From Polyangiaceae bacterium (GTDB lineage: Bacteria; Myxococcota; Polyangia; Polyangiales; Polyangiaceae): DNA of 11,201 nt. The stretch spans positions 1-11,201 of the forward strand of contig JAICTU010000309.1 in NCBI GenBank assembly GCA_025936205.1, written 5' to 3'. Below the pieces are notes generated by a model that worked only from the letters and a program-made list of their open reading frames with translations, did no database searches and was not told the DNA's origin. The translations under genes and the position numbers were made by a program. Shown here in pieces: positions 1 through 6,304 of this stretch. How positions within the stretch are numbered: the stretch's first letter is position 1; every line of letters begins with the position of its first letter.

Positions 1-2
1 CC

Positions 3-101
3 TGCCGGCGCCCGCTGCCCGAGCGCGTGCGCATCGAGCTGCTCGGCACGCCGCTCGGCACCACGCGGCTCACGCGCGTCGAAATCCGCCGCTCGCTCTG
101 A
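3..101 (+). CDS. C-terminal fragment of an unidentified protein (5' part outside window)
   Basis: An open frame enters from the left edge and stops at TGA 99-101, giving the last 32 residues of a protein. In 31 of the 32 sense codons the third base is G or C, as in the confirmed genes here. The peptide alternates charged and hydrophobic residues (for example RVRIELL and RLTRVEI), which suggests a beta-strand-rich end. No family can be named from so little. The gene converges on the minus-strand DUF4388/J-domain gene, with only 17 bases between the two stop codons. The call rests on codon bias and tight convergent packing, so it remains tentative. Confidence 0.45.
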   Translation, partial: CRRPLPERVRIELLGTPLGTTRLTRVEIRRSL

Positions 102-120
102 GAGCCCAGCTATCGGCTCT
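101..120. terminator. Hairpin between convergent stop codons, possible bidirectional terminator
   Basis: AGAGCC (101-106) pairs with GGCTCT (115-120) across an 8-base loop. The stem overlaps the last base of the plus-strand TGA and two bases of the minus-strand TAG. Position between two convergent genes suggests a shared terminator. There is no T-tract on either side, so it is not a classical intrinsic terminator; at this GC content it may be a weak hairpin or chance. Confidence 0.35.
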
Positions 121-1939
121 AACGCTTGAACAGCTTGCCGATCAGGCCGGGATCGGCTGACTCCTTGGATTGACCCTTGCGCATGTCGTGCAGGCGCAGC
201 TCGCGCGCCGCGTCGACGTTCGAAGGGTCGTGCTCCGCGACGTAGCGGAACTCCTTGATGGACTGAGGGCCCTGTCCCGCCGCCTTGAGCACGCAGGCCA
301 GGTAGTAGTGGATCTTGACGTTGTCCTTTTGCTTGGCGATCGCCTTCTTGAGCATCGCGAGCGAGCTCTGCACGTCCGCTTCGCTGGCGCCCGCGCGTCG
401 GGAGCGGATCCAGGCATAGAGCGCCGCATACTCGGGCTGATCGGGGTCGCCCTCGTGCGCGGCGCGCGCGAGCTGCTCGGCGGCTTCGAGATCACGCTTC
501 TTGAGCAGAATCTCCGCCTTCTGAAAAGCTTCCGCGGAGCGCAGCACCAGCTCGACCTGCTGCTGCTCGCTCTGCGCGTCATCGTTGGCGCCGAGCGTCT
601 CGTCGTAGGCCTTGCGCGTGTTCGCGTTGCCGAGCACCCGGTTGGCTTCGGTCATGCGCGCGAAGACTCGCGTCACGCCGTCGCGCAGATCGTTGTGCTC
701 CGGGCTCAGGCGATCGGGGTGCCAGCGGCGGGCGAGCGACGGAAAGGCCTGCGCGATCTGCTGCGGCGTGGCGTCGACGGACAGCTCCAGCAAGTCGTAG
801 TGGCTGACCTCGTCGAGGTTCGCGAGCTTGGCTTCGATCTCTTCGCGCGTCAGAAACTTACCGGTCTGCAGCGCGTCGGCGGGAGGCCGCGCGGGCTCCG
901 GCGCGCGCGCGGGAGCGGCAGGCGCCGCCTTCGCCGGGGCAGCCGGGGCCGCTTTCGGCGCGGGTGCCGCCGGCTTGGGCGGAGCTGGTGGTGCGAATGG
1001 CGCAGCGGCGACCGGTGCGGCCTTCGGAGCAGCCGCCGGCGCGTTGACCTTCGACGCCGGTGCGGGAGCATCGGCGCGCACGGCGGGGCCGAGCTGAGAT
1101 TGCCCGGGCCGCACGGCAGGGCCGATCTGAGATTGCCCGGGCCGCACCGCGCTGCGCGAAGCGGAGCTGGAGCGCGAGCTGAGCTCCACGCGCGCTCCAG
1201 GAATGACGCCCAGCGGCGCCTCTCCGGTGTCGAGGTGGCGCGTCAGGACGAGAGTATACAGCAGCTTGTGCAAGCTGCCGGCGTCGAGCAGCTTGGTCGC
1301 CTCGAGGCCCTGTATCGTCTGCGGCTTCACCTTGAGCACGTCGAGCAGACCGCGGACGCGGGCGTTGAAGTCGAAGCGTGCCACTCGCGAGTCCGGATGC
1401 AGGCGCAAGGTCTTGCCGGCCAAGCCCGCGAGGACGGCGCTCATGCGCTCCTTCGGTGCATGACCTTCGATCGCGCGCCAGATCGCGGCCAGCGGATCGA
1501 TGCGCACCGGCTCTCCGCCCCAGTCTTCGAGCAGATCGACGCGATCGTAGTACGCGAACGCCGTTCCCGGAGGCGCGCCGGAGAGCCAGCTGAGCTGCCG
1601 CAGCAGCTGCTCGCAGAGCCCGCGAGACAGGTCGTTCGGGTCGAGCGCGCCGCGCGCAAACAGACGCTGCCCGAGCAACTCTCCGGAGTCCTCCTCGAGC
1701 GCCACGCGCAGCGCTTCCGCGTCGACGCTGCCCAGCTGGAGCAACACCTGACCGAGCCGCGTGCCCGAGTGCGCCACCCGAGCCTTCGCGGGGACGCCCG
1801 CCGCGAACAGGAGCGCGTGCTTGGTCCGATCGGGGCTCTCCAGCACCAGCGAGCCCGTCAGCTCCTGGCTCAACGCGTAGATCAGCAGCTCACAGAAGGG
1901 AGTGGTGGCTAGCTTGCCGGTGGCGGTAGGGGCGCTCAT
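119..1939 (-). CDS. DUF4388 (PATAN-like) / J-domain / TPR protein
   Basis: A predicted cytoplasmic protein of 606 aa with three parts. Residues about 8-90 resemble DUF4388/PATAN (GKLATTPFCELLIYAL, then TGSLVLES and a GxxxxAR-type turn), a domain common in Myxococcota signalling and motility proteins. An Ala/Pro-rich linker (about 255-360) follows, with an 11-residue tandem repeat. A J domain spans about 378-446 with the HPD tripeptide at 407-409, the motif that stimulates Hsp70 ATPase. TPR-like helices fill the last 150 residues. The frame stays open upstream to 2455, but that extension is Arg/Pro-rich, reads antisense into the neighbouring lipoprotein gene and has no family character. ATG at 1939 lies directly before the conserved domain; no strong Shine-Dalgarno is visible there. 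No signal peptide or membrane segment is seen. It probably recruits DnaK to a partner bound by the DUF4388 or TPR parts; the partner is unknown. Confidence 0.85.
   Translation of the reverse strand: MSAPTATGKLATTPFCELLIYALSQELTGSLVLESPDRTKHALLFAAGVPAKARVAHSGTRLGQVLLQLGSVDAEALRVALEEDSGELLGQRLFARGALDPNDLSRGLCEQLLRQLSWLSGAPPGTAFAYYDRVDLLEDWGGEPVRIDPLAAIWRAIEGHAPKERMSAVLAGLAGKTLRLHPDSRVARFDFNARVRGLLDVLKVKPQTIQGLEATKLLDAGSLHKLLYTLVLTRHLDTGEAPLGVIPGARVELSSRSSSASRSAVRPGQSQIGPAVRPGQSQLGPAVRADAPAPASKVNAPAAAPKAAPVAAAPFAPPAPPKPAAPAPKAAPAAPAKAAPAAPARAPEPARPPADALQTGKFLTREEIEAKLANLDEVSHYDLLELSVDATPQQIAQAFPSLARRWHPDRLSPEHNDLRDGVTRVFARMTEANRVLGNANTRKAYDETLGANDDAQSEQQQVELVLRSAEAFQKAEILLKKRDLEAAEQLARAAHEGDPDQPEYAALYAWIRSRRAGASEADVQSSLAMLKKAIAKQKDNVKIHYYLACVLKAAGQGPQSIKEFRYVAEHDPSNVDAARELRLHDMRKGQSKESADPGLIGKLFKR
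1094..1147 (-). repeat. 33-base tandem repeat in the linker of the DUF4388/J-domain gene
   Basis: The same 21 bases (CTGAGATTGCCCGGGCCGCAC in two pieces: CTGAGATTGCC then CGGGCCGCAC) occur at 1094-1114 and 1127-1147, a period of 33 bases. In the protein this is two 11-residue units, AVRPGQSQIGP and AVRPGQSQLGP. The period is a multiple of three, so copy-number change would alter linker length without a frameshift. It lies at about residues 264-287, at the start of the Ala/Pro-rich linker. Confidence 0.85.
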
Positions 1940-2150
1940 CGCAGTCTCGGCGGCGCGGACGAGAGCGCGCGCATCGTCTATCAAGCGTAGCAGCCACGCG
2001 CAGCCATGAGTCCAGGAACAATCATGAATCTGCCGCGCCCGAGGGGTGAGCCCGCACGCCTCATTGCGCGCGGCAGCAGCCGGCGCTGCGTGCAGGAGAC
2101 CAGGTAAGCGTGCGTGCGCGCGCCGAGCAGCGGGTACGCTTCCCGTCTGC
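1940..2150. other. Intergenic spacer between the two minus-strand genes
   Basis: These 211 bases separate the lipoprotein gene stop codon from the DUF4388/J-domain start. The first 26 bases hold the downstream part of the lipoprotein-gene hairpin. The rest has no small coding frame I can support. A slightly less GC-rich patch around 1995-2035 (TCCAGGAACAATCATGAATC) would be the likeliest place for a promoter of the downstream gene. I see no convincing -35/-10 pair. Confidence 0.4.
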
Positions 2151-2152
2151 TC
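2125..2152 (-). terminator. Hairpin at the stop codon of the TPR-peptidase lipoprotein gene
   Basis: GAGCAG-CGGG (2125-2134) pairs with CCCG-CTGCTC (2142-2152, one bulged T at 2146), leaving a 7-base loop. This gives 10 base pairs, mostly G-C. The hairpin overlaps the TGA stop of the minus-strand gene by two bases. It has the position and strength of a transcription terminator or a 3'-end stabilising stem. The bases that follow on the minus strand are GC-rich with no T-tract, so intrinsic termination is not certain. Confidence 0.45.
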
Positions 2153-5024
2153 AGGGTGGATCCGCGGGCTGCCCGCGCTGGGGATCGAGCGAAAGCGCGC
2201 GCTCACGCTCCGCGGCCGCGCGCGCATTGCGCCCGTGGCTGCGCAAGAAGTCCGCAAAGTCCCGGTGCGCCGCGGCCAGCTCCTCGACGGGGCTGGGGCA
2301 AAGTACCGCGCTCTCGAACTCGAAGGTCGCGTCCTCCGTGCGCCCCGCGAGCGCGAGGGCCTGCGCATACAGCGCGTGGGTGCGAGCGCCCTCCAGATCG
2401 ACGTAGATCGCCGCCGACCCGACCTCCACCGCCTCGGGCGCGGACTTGTGCGCAATCAGCAGCTCGAGCAAGCGGCGATACACGGCGATGTCACGTTCTT
2501 CGATGCGGGCCAGCTGGGTGAGGATGCGCGTCTCCTCCAGCTCGTCGCCTTGCTCCTGCGCCATCTTCCACAGCCCGCGCAGAGGTTCGGACTGTGACGG
2601 GTCCAGCTCGTGCGCACGCTTCAGGGCCGCGCGCAGGGCATCAGGCTGTGCGTCCGCGTCGATCAGCTCCGCGAGCGCCATCTGAACGGCGTAGCCGTCG
2701 TGACCGGCCTTGACGAGCGCCCCGAGCTCGGCGAGCGCGGCCGGCGTCTGCCCGGCCACCGCCGTGAGGCGCGCGCCCAGAAAGCGCACATCGGCCGAGT
2801 CGGGCGCGAGCGCGTGCGCCGCGGCCCAGGCACTCTGCGCCACCGGCAGCTGTTTCTCCGCAAGGGCGGCGATCACGACGCGCAGCTGCGCGTTCACGTC
2901 CTGGGGTGTGAGCGCGGCGCGCTGCCGCAGATCGTCGAGTGACCCGCGCGCATCGAGCGGCACGAACTGCGACGAATAGCGCGCCAGCGTCTGCGTGAGG
3001 TAAGCGGAGAACTCCGCATCGATGGCGCCGCCGTTGCCGCCCAGCGCCTTGGCGAGCGCATCGTTCTCGACCGGCCCTGTCGCGTACAGCCTGAGCAGCT
3101 GATTGACGCGCTCTCGACCGTAGTGTTGGACCAGCATCACCGAGATCTGGCTGGAGGCGTAGTACGCCGTCGCCATGTCCTGCATGTCTTCGGCGTGCGA
3201 AAACACGTAGTTCATGCGCGTCACCTGGGGCAGGCGCTTCTCGCGCCAGGCCAGAAACAGCTCCGGATCGTGATGGCGGCGCCACTCGGGGCGCTCGATC
3301 AGCGTCTCGTACTCTGCCAGCCCTTCGGTGAGCCAGCGCGGCACGTGGCTCTGGGACATCTGGATGTGAAACACGTGCGCGAGCTCGTGCCAGAGCGTCA
3401 TGCCCCAGTTCAGCGCGTCTGCGTGAGGCGTGAGCGCGGCCAGCGTCTTGCCGAAGCACACACCCAGGATGGCGGTCTGCGGCAGACCGCTGGTGCGCAC
3501 GGCGAAGTGTTCGCGCTGCGCATACAGCTCGATGCCGATCGGCTCGCTGGGCGTGAAGCCGTAGGCCGTCACGAACTTGCGGAAGGCGCGCTCCAGCAGG
3601 CCGGGCACATAGCGGTCGAGGATGTCCGCCTCGGCCTTGGGATAGCGGATGGTGAAGCGCCCGCGCGACTTGGTCACGTAGTCGCTGGGGATGATCTGCT
3701 CGTACAGGTTCAGCGTGTTGAAGACGCGCACGTTGAACGGGTCCTTGGCGATGGCCCGCCGCAGCGATTGTACGCCCGCGCTCTCCTGCCCGGCGCGGAT
3801 CAGGTTGAGCCCGAGCGCGGCGTGAGCCTCCGCGTCCTCGTCGTCGATGCTCACCGCCTCGCGCATCAGCTCCACGATGCGATCGTAGCGATGCTCCCAC
3901 TCGGCGTATTCGCCCACGATGGAGTAGAAGCGCGAGTAGCTCGGATTGCGCTGGAACACCTCGCGCTGCGCGCTCGCGAACAGCGCGGGGTTCTCGGAGA
4001 GAAAACCCACCGCGGCGCGCAGGCTGAGCAACTCCAGATCCTCGCCATCAGCAGCCAGGCCCTGCTCGATCAACTTCAGCGCCGCCTCGAAATCGAGATC
4101 GCGCAGGGCCAGCCCGGCGAGCACGAAATAAGCTTGCGGCAGGCCCGGATGCACCACCAGAGCGCTCTGCGCCAGCGCGCGCGCGCCCTCGAAATCGAGC
4201 GCTTGCTCCAGCTTCACGTGAGCCAGCCAGACCAGCGCCAGAGGCTGGTGTGGCGCGCGCTGCAGGAGCTCGCTCAGCACCTCTTCGGCGTGTCCCGGGT
4301 CATGCTTCTCCAGAAACAACTCGGCGCGCCAGAGCAGGATCTCCTCGGCACCGGGCGCGGCGCGCTCGGCGGCGTTGAAGGCGTCGTTGGCATCGTGCGG
4401 GCTGCGCAGCAGATGGGCAGCTCGCCCCACCAGGGCCAGCCCGGCTCCGTCCTCGTTGCCGATGCGGTCTTCGTTGTAGTCCGTGATCAGCGTCATCAGG
4501 ATCGGTTCGGCCTCGGCGCGCCGCCCGCGATCGATCAGGAGCTCGCCCAGGAGCAGCCGTGCCCGGCGCGCTTCGGGTTGATCCTTCAAGCCTTCGAGCA
4601 GCGGCAGGGCGGCCGCGCTGTCGCCGCTCGCGATCGAGAGCTCTGCGAGCAGCGTGCTGGTCTCCAGGTCGCCGCTATTGGCGGGCTCCGCTCGCAGCAG
4701 CCTCAGAGCTTCTTTCGCCCGCCCCGTCTGGCTCAGCGTGCGGGCCAGGCCGCGCCGCGCGCTGCCGCGGCTGCTCGCAGCCCCCTGCTCCAGTAGGGCC
4801 CGGAAGGCCAGCTCGGCATCGCCGTAGCGGCTCTCCGCGAACGCGCGCTCTGCTTCCGCCAGCGTTGCCGCCCGCGGCGCCGCCGCGCTCGCCGCGGGCG
4901 CCGGAGCTGCGGATGCGGCAGGGGCTCCAGGCCGCTGTGTTCCGGCGCAGCCTGTTCCTGCGCAGCCTGCCAGCACGAGCGCGACGACCCAGTTTCCAGC
5001 CATGCGTCTGCGGCCCGAGCTCAT
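2151..5024 (-). CDS. TPR-repeat lipoprotein with peptidase MA-like (HExxH) domain
   Basis: The product is a 957-aa secreted lipoprotein. The N terminus has RRR (residues 5-7), a hydrophobic stretch and lipobox LAGC with the acylated cysteine at 21; Ala at +2 fits outer-membrane sorting. An Ala/Pro-rich spacer leads to TPR helices (about 55-445). The peptidase MA-like domain (about 452-670) carries HELAH at 546-550 and WLTEGLAEY at 564-572, where H546 and H550 would bind zinc, E547 act as base and E567 be the third ligand. TPRs resume at about 690-945. The start at 5024 was chosen because it gives a good signal peptide; the frame runs open to 5156, and ATG 5003 is an alternative that loses the RRR. 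The family is often annotated as TPR or peptidase MA family protein; its substrates are not known. It is transcribed away from the glycosyltransferase-peptidase pair. Confidence 0.88.
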   Translation of the reverse strand: MSSGRRRMAGNWVVALVLAGCAGTGCAGTQRPGAPAASAAPAPAASAAAPRAATLAEAERAFAESRYGDAELAFRALLEQGAASSRGSARRGLARTLSQTGRAKEALRLLRAEPANSGDLETSTLLAELSIASGDSAAALPLLEGLKDQPEARRARLLLGELLIDRGRRAEAEPILMTLITDYNEDRIGNEDGAGLALVGRAAHLLRSPHDANDAFNAAERAAPGAEEILLWRAELFLEKHDPGHAEEVLSELLQRAPHQPLALVWLAHVKLEQALDFEGARALAQSALVVHPGLPQAYFVLAGLALRDLDFEAALKLIEQGLAADGEDLELLSLRAAVGFLSENPALFASAQREVFQRNPSYSRFYSIVGEYAEWEHRYDRIVELMREAVSIDDEDAEAHAALGLNLIRAGQESAGVQSLRRAIAKDPFNVRVFNTLNLYEQIIPSDYVTKSRGRFTIRYPKAEADILDRYVPGLLERAFRKFVTAYGFTPSEPIGIELYAQREHFAVRTSGLPQTAILGVCFGKTLAALTPHADALNWGMTLWHELAHVFHIQMSQSHVPRWLTEGLAEYETLIERPEWRRHHDPELFLAWREKRLPQVTRMNYVFSHAEDMQDMATAYYASSQISVMLVQHYGRERVNQLLRLYATGPVENDALAKALGGNGGAIDAEFSAYLTQTLARYSSQFVPLDARGSLDDLRQRAALTPQDVNAQLRVVIAALAEKQLPVAQSAWAAAHALAPDSADVRFLGARLTAVAGQTPAALAELGALVKAGHDGYAVQMALAELIDADAQPDALRAALKRAHELDPSQSEPLRGLWKMAQEQGDELEETRILTQLARIEERDIAVYRRLLELLIAHKSAPEAVEVGSAAIYVDLEGARTHALYAQALALAGRTEDATFEFESAVLCPSPVEELAAAHRDFADFLRSHGRNARAAAERERALSLDPQRGQPADPP

Positions 5025-5278
5025 ACGACCAACTCTACCCCGCCCGACGCCGGAGCCGAAGGAGCCGCTGAAAATTGTCCTGCTCCCCAGCCCTGCGCGC
5101 TGCAGCCAGGCGATGGGCCTCCGCGGCGCGCTCCAGCGCCGGGAACCCGGCAGCACAAATAGTCAATAAGTTTGATGCTTTGAAATACACCGGCGCTGCC
5201 GACGAGATGCGCCCGCGGCACCGCCGCTGTCCAAATTCCGATCGCGCTGCCCCGCGTGGCGCACTAGCCTAGCCCTGC
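5025..5278. promoter_or_regulatory. Divergent intergenic region with an AT-rich island, probable promoters
   Basis: These 254 bases separate the lipoprotein gene (minus) from the glycosyltransferase gene (plus), so both should be transcribed outward from here. Bases 5155-5190 are only about 28% G+C, in sharp contrast to the surroundings, and hold a direct repeat TTTGA-TGC-TTTGA (5171-5183). On the minus strand TTTCAA followed 17 bases later by CTATTT is a weak -35/-10-like pair toward the lipoprotein gene. No good match to a consensus promoter is seen on the plus strand. Placement and composition support a regulatory role; the exact elements are inference. Confidence 0.4.
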
Positions 5279-6304
5279 GTGAGCGGGTTGCCCGAGAGTC
5301 AGTGGGGTTATGTGCTCACCACGCCTGCACGCAACGAGCGCGAGGCGCTCCCGGCGCTGCTGGCCGGGATGCAAACACAGGAGCAGCGCCCGCTTCTGTG
5401 GCTGATCGTGGATGACGGTAGCGACGACGGTTCGCGAGAGTGGCTCGAGCAAGCGCGCGCGAGCTGCGACTTTCTCGAAGTGGCGTCAGCCCCGGAGGCC
5501 GCCGACGAGTATCTAGGAGCGCACGTGGCGCGCATCAAGCGCTGGGGGCTGGAGCAAGCGCTGGCGCGCGCGCGCGCGCGCGGTCTCGCGCCCCGCTGCG
5601 CCGGCGTGCTGGACGCAGACATCGAGCTGCCGTCCGAGCACTATCGTGCGCTGGTCGGCGCCATTGCGGGCAACCCCAAGCTCGGTGTGGTGTCCTCGCT
5701 GCTGCAGGCGCGCGAGGGGGATCGCAGCTTCGTGGAGCCCTTCCAGCGCGCCGATCTGCCGCGCGGACCCACGCAGTTCTTTCGCGTGGAGTGCCTGGAG
5801 GCGATGGGGGGCTTGCCGCCCTGGCCCAGCTTCGACTCGATCGCCAACGTCAAGGCGCGCGCGCTCGGCTACGAGACGCGCCTGCTGCCCTGGGTGCTGG
5901 CCACGCACCGGCGCGAGACCGCGGCGCGCTACGGCCACGCTCAGGGCTACGCGCGCAAGGGCCGCTACGCCTGGTTCCTGGGGTTGCATCCGCTGCTCGT
6001 GCTGGCGCGCGGGGCCGCCTATAGCTCGCGCCGGCCGCACCACGCCGGCTATCACTTCCTGCGCGGCTACCTGCAGAGCGCCCTCGGGCGCGAACAGCGC
6101 TGCCCGGACGCGGTGGTGCGCCGCCACTACGGCTTGCCTCGCGTGCTGGAGGTGGCGAAGGCCGCGCTGCGCCTGGGCCCCAGCTACGTGACGCGATCGG
6201 CGCAGACGCCTGCGGGCCCTGTTGGTGATGTAAAGGCTGCTGGTGATGTAAAGGCTGCTGGTGATGCAAAGGCTGGCAGCGACGTGAAGGAGGCCGCGCG
6301 ATGA
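5279..6304 (+). CDS. Family 2 (GT-A fold) glycosyltransferase
   Basis: A 341-aa glycosyltransferase expected to transfer a sugar from a nucleotide donor. The N terminus reads YVLTTPARNE (11-20), then IVDDGSDDGS with D45-D46, the nucleotide-binding motif. D112-A-D114 is the metal-binding DxD. The middle part (GPTQFFRVECLEAMGG, then PSFDSIANVKARALGYET) matches the acceptor half of polysaccharide-type family 2 enzymes. A hydrophobic stretch (YAWFLGLHPLLVLARGAAY) may lie at the membrane, but no clear transmembrane anchor is seen. GTG 5279 is the first start after an in-frame TAG at 5270-5272, nine bases upstream; no Shine-Dalgarno is visible, and GTG 5312 would cut into the conserved strand. The C terminus is a low-complexity GDVKAA repeat. 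The stop overlaps the start of the S9 peptidase gene, so the two are very likely co-transcribed. The sugar and acceptor are unknown. Confidence 0.87.
   Translation: MSGLPESQWGYVLTTPARNEREALPALLAGMQTQEQRPLLWLIVDDGSDDGSREWLEQARASCDFLEVASAPEAADEYLGAHVARIKRWGLEQALARARARGLAPRCAGVLDADIELPSEHYRALVGAIAGNPKLGVVSSLLQAREGDRSFVEPFQRADLPRGPTQFFRVECLEAMGGLPPWPSFDSIANVKARALGYETRLLPWVLATHRRETAARYGHAQGYARKGRYAWFLGLHPLLVLARGAAYSSRRPHHAGYHFLRGYLQSALGREQRCPDAVVRRHYGLPRVLEVAKAALRLGPSYVTRSAQTPAGPVGDVKAAGDVKAAGDAKAGSDVKEAAR
5564..5582 (+). repeat. 19-base alternating GC tract inside the glycosyltransferase gene
   Basis: Bases alternate strictly G and C for 19 positions and encode ARARARG (residues 96-102), just before the DxD motif. 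Runs of this kind can adopt Z-DNA and are prone to slippage; a 2-base change would frameshift the glycosyltransferase. In a genome this GC-rich it may equally be chance. Confidence 0.8.
6224..6295 (+). repeat. 18-base tandem repeat at the 3' end of the glycosyltransferase gene
   Basis: GGTGATGTAAAGGCTGCT is present twice identically (6224-6241, 6242-6259), then with three changes at 6260-6277, and as a decayed fourth unit at 6278-6295. It encodes GDVKAA, GDVKAA, GDAKAG, SDVKEA. The units use GAT, GTA and GCT, codons that are rare in the rest of this window, so the tract stands out in composition. The 18-base period keeps the reading frame. The last unit contains the ribosome binding site of the S9 peptidase gene. 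Confidence 0.9.
6287..6293 (+). promoter_or_regulatory. Strong Shine-Dalgarno for the S9 peptidase gene
   Basis: AAGGAGG at 6287-6293 is followed by a 7-base spacer and ATG 6301. It lies within the glycosyltransferase coding region, and with the ATGA overlap it fixes the peptidase start and supports translational coupling. The upstream glycosyltransferase start has no comparable site. Confidence 0.85.

Noticed and set aside
170..1912. 580-aa plus-strand open frame opposite the DUF4388/J-domain gene
   Set aside because: It is an antisense shadow typical of high GC: Arg- and Leu-rich, without recognisable motifs, while the opposite strand has clear domains.
1940..2455. N-terminal extension of the DUF4388/J-domain gene up to ATG 2455
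   Set aside because: The added 172 residues are Arg/Pro/Ser-rich, have no domain character, and part of the stretch lies over the end of the lipoprotein gene in another frame. ATG 1939 precedes the conserved domain directly.
2641..3900. 419-aa minus-strand open frame in another frame of the lipoprotein gene
   Set aside because: Arg/Ala-rich with no motif; it fully overlaps the better supported frame.
3123..4796. 557-aa plus-strand open frame opposite the lipoprotein gene
   Set aside because: Antisense shadow with a run of Gln, Arg and His typical of reverse-complemented GC-rich codons; the opposite strand holds the HExxH peptidase and TPRs.
6224..6295. Repeat considered as a CRISPR or insertion-sequence remnant
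   Set aside because: Units are 18 bases, contiguous without spacers, and in frame with the gene; no transposase or Cas gene is near.
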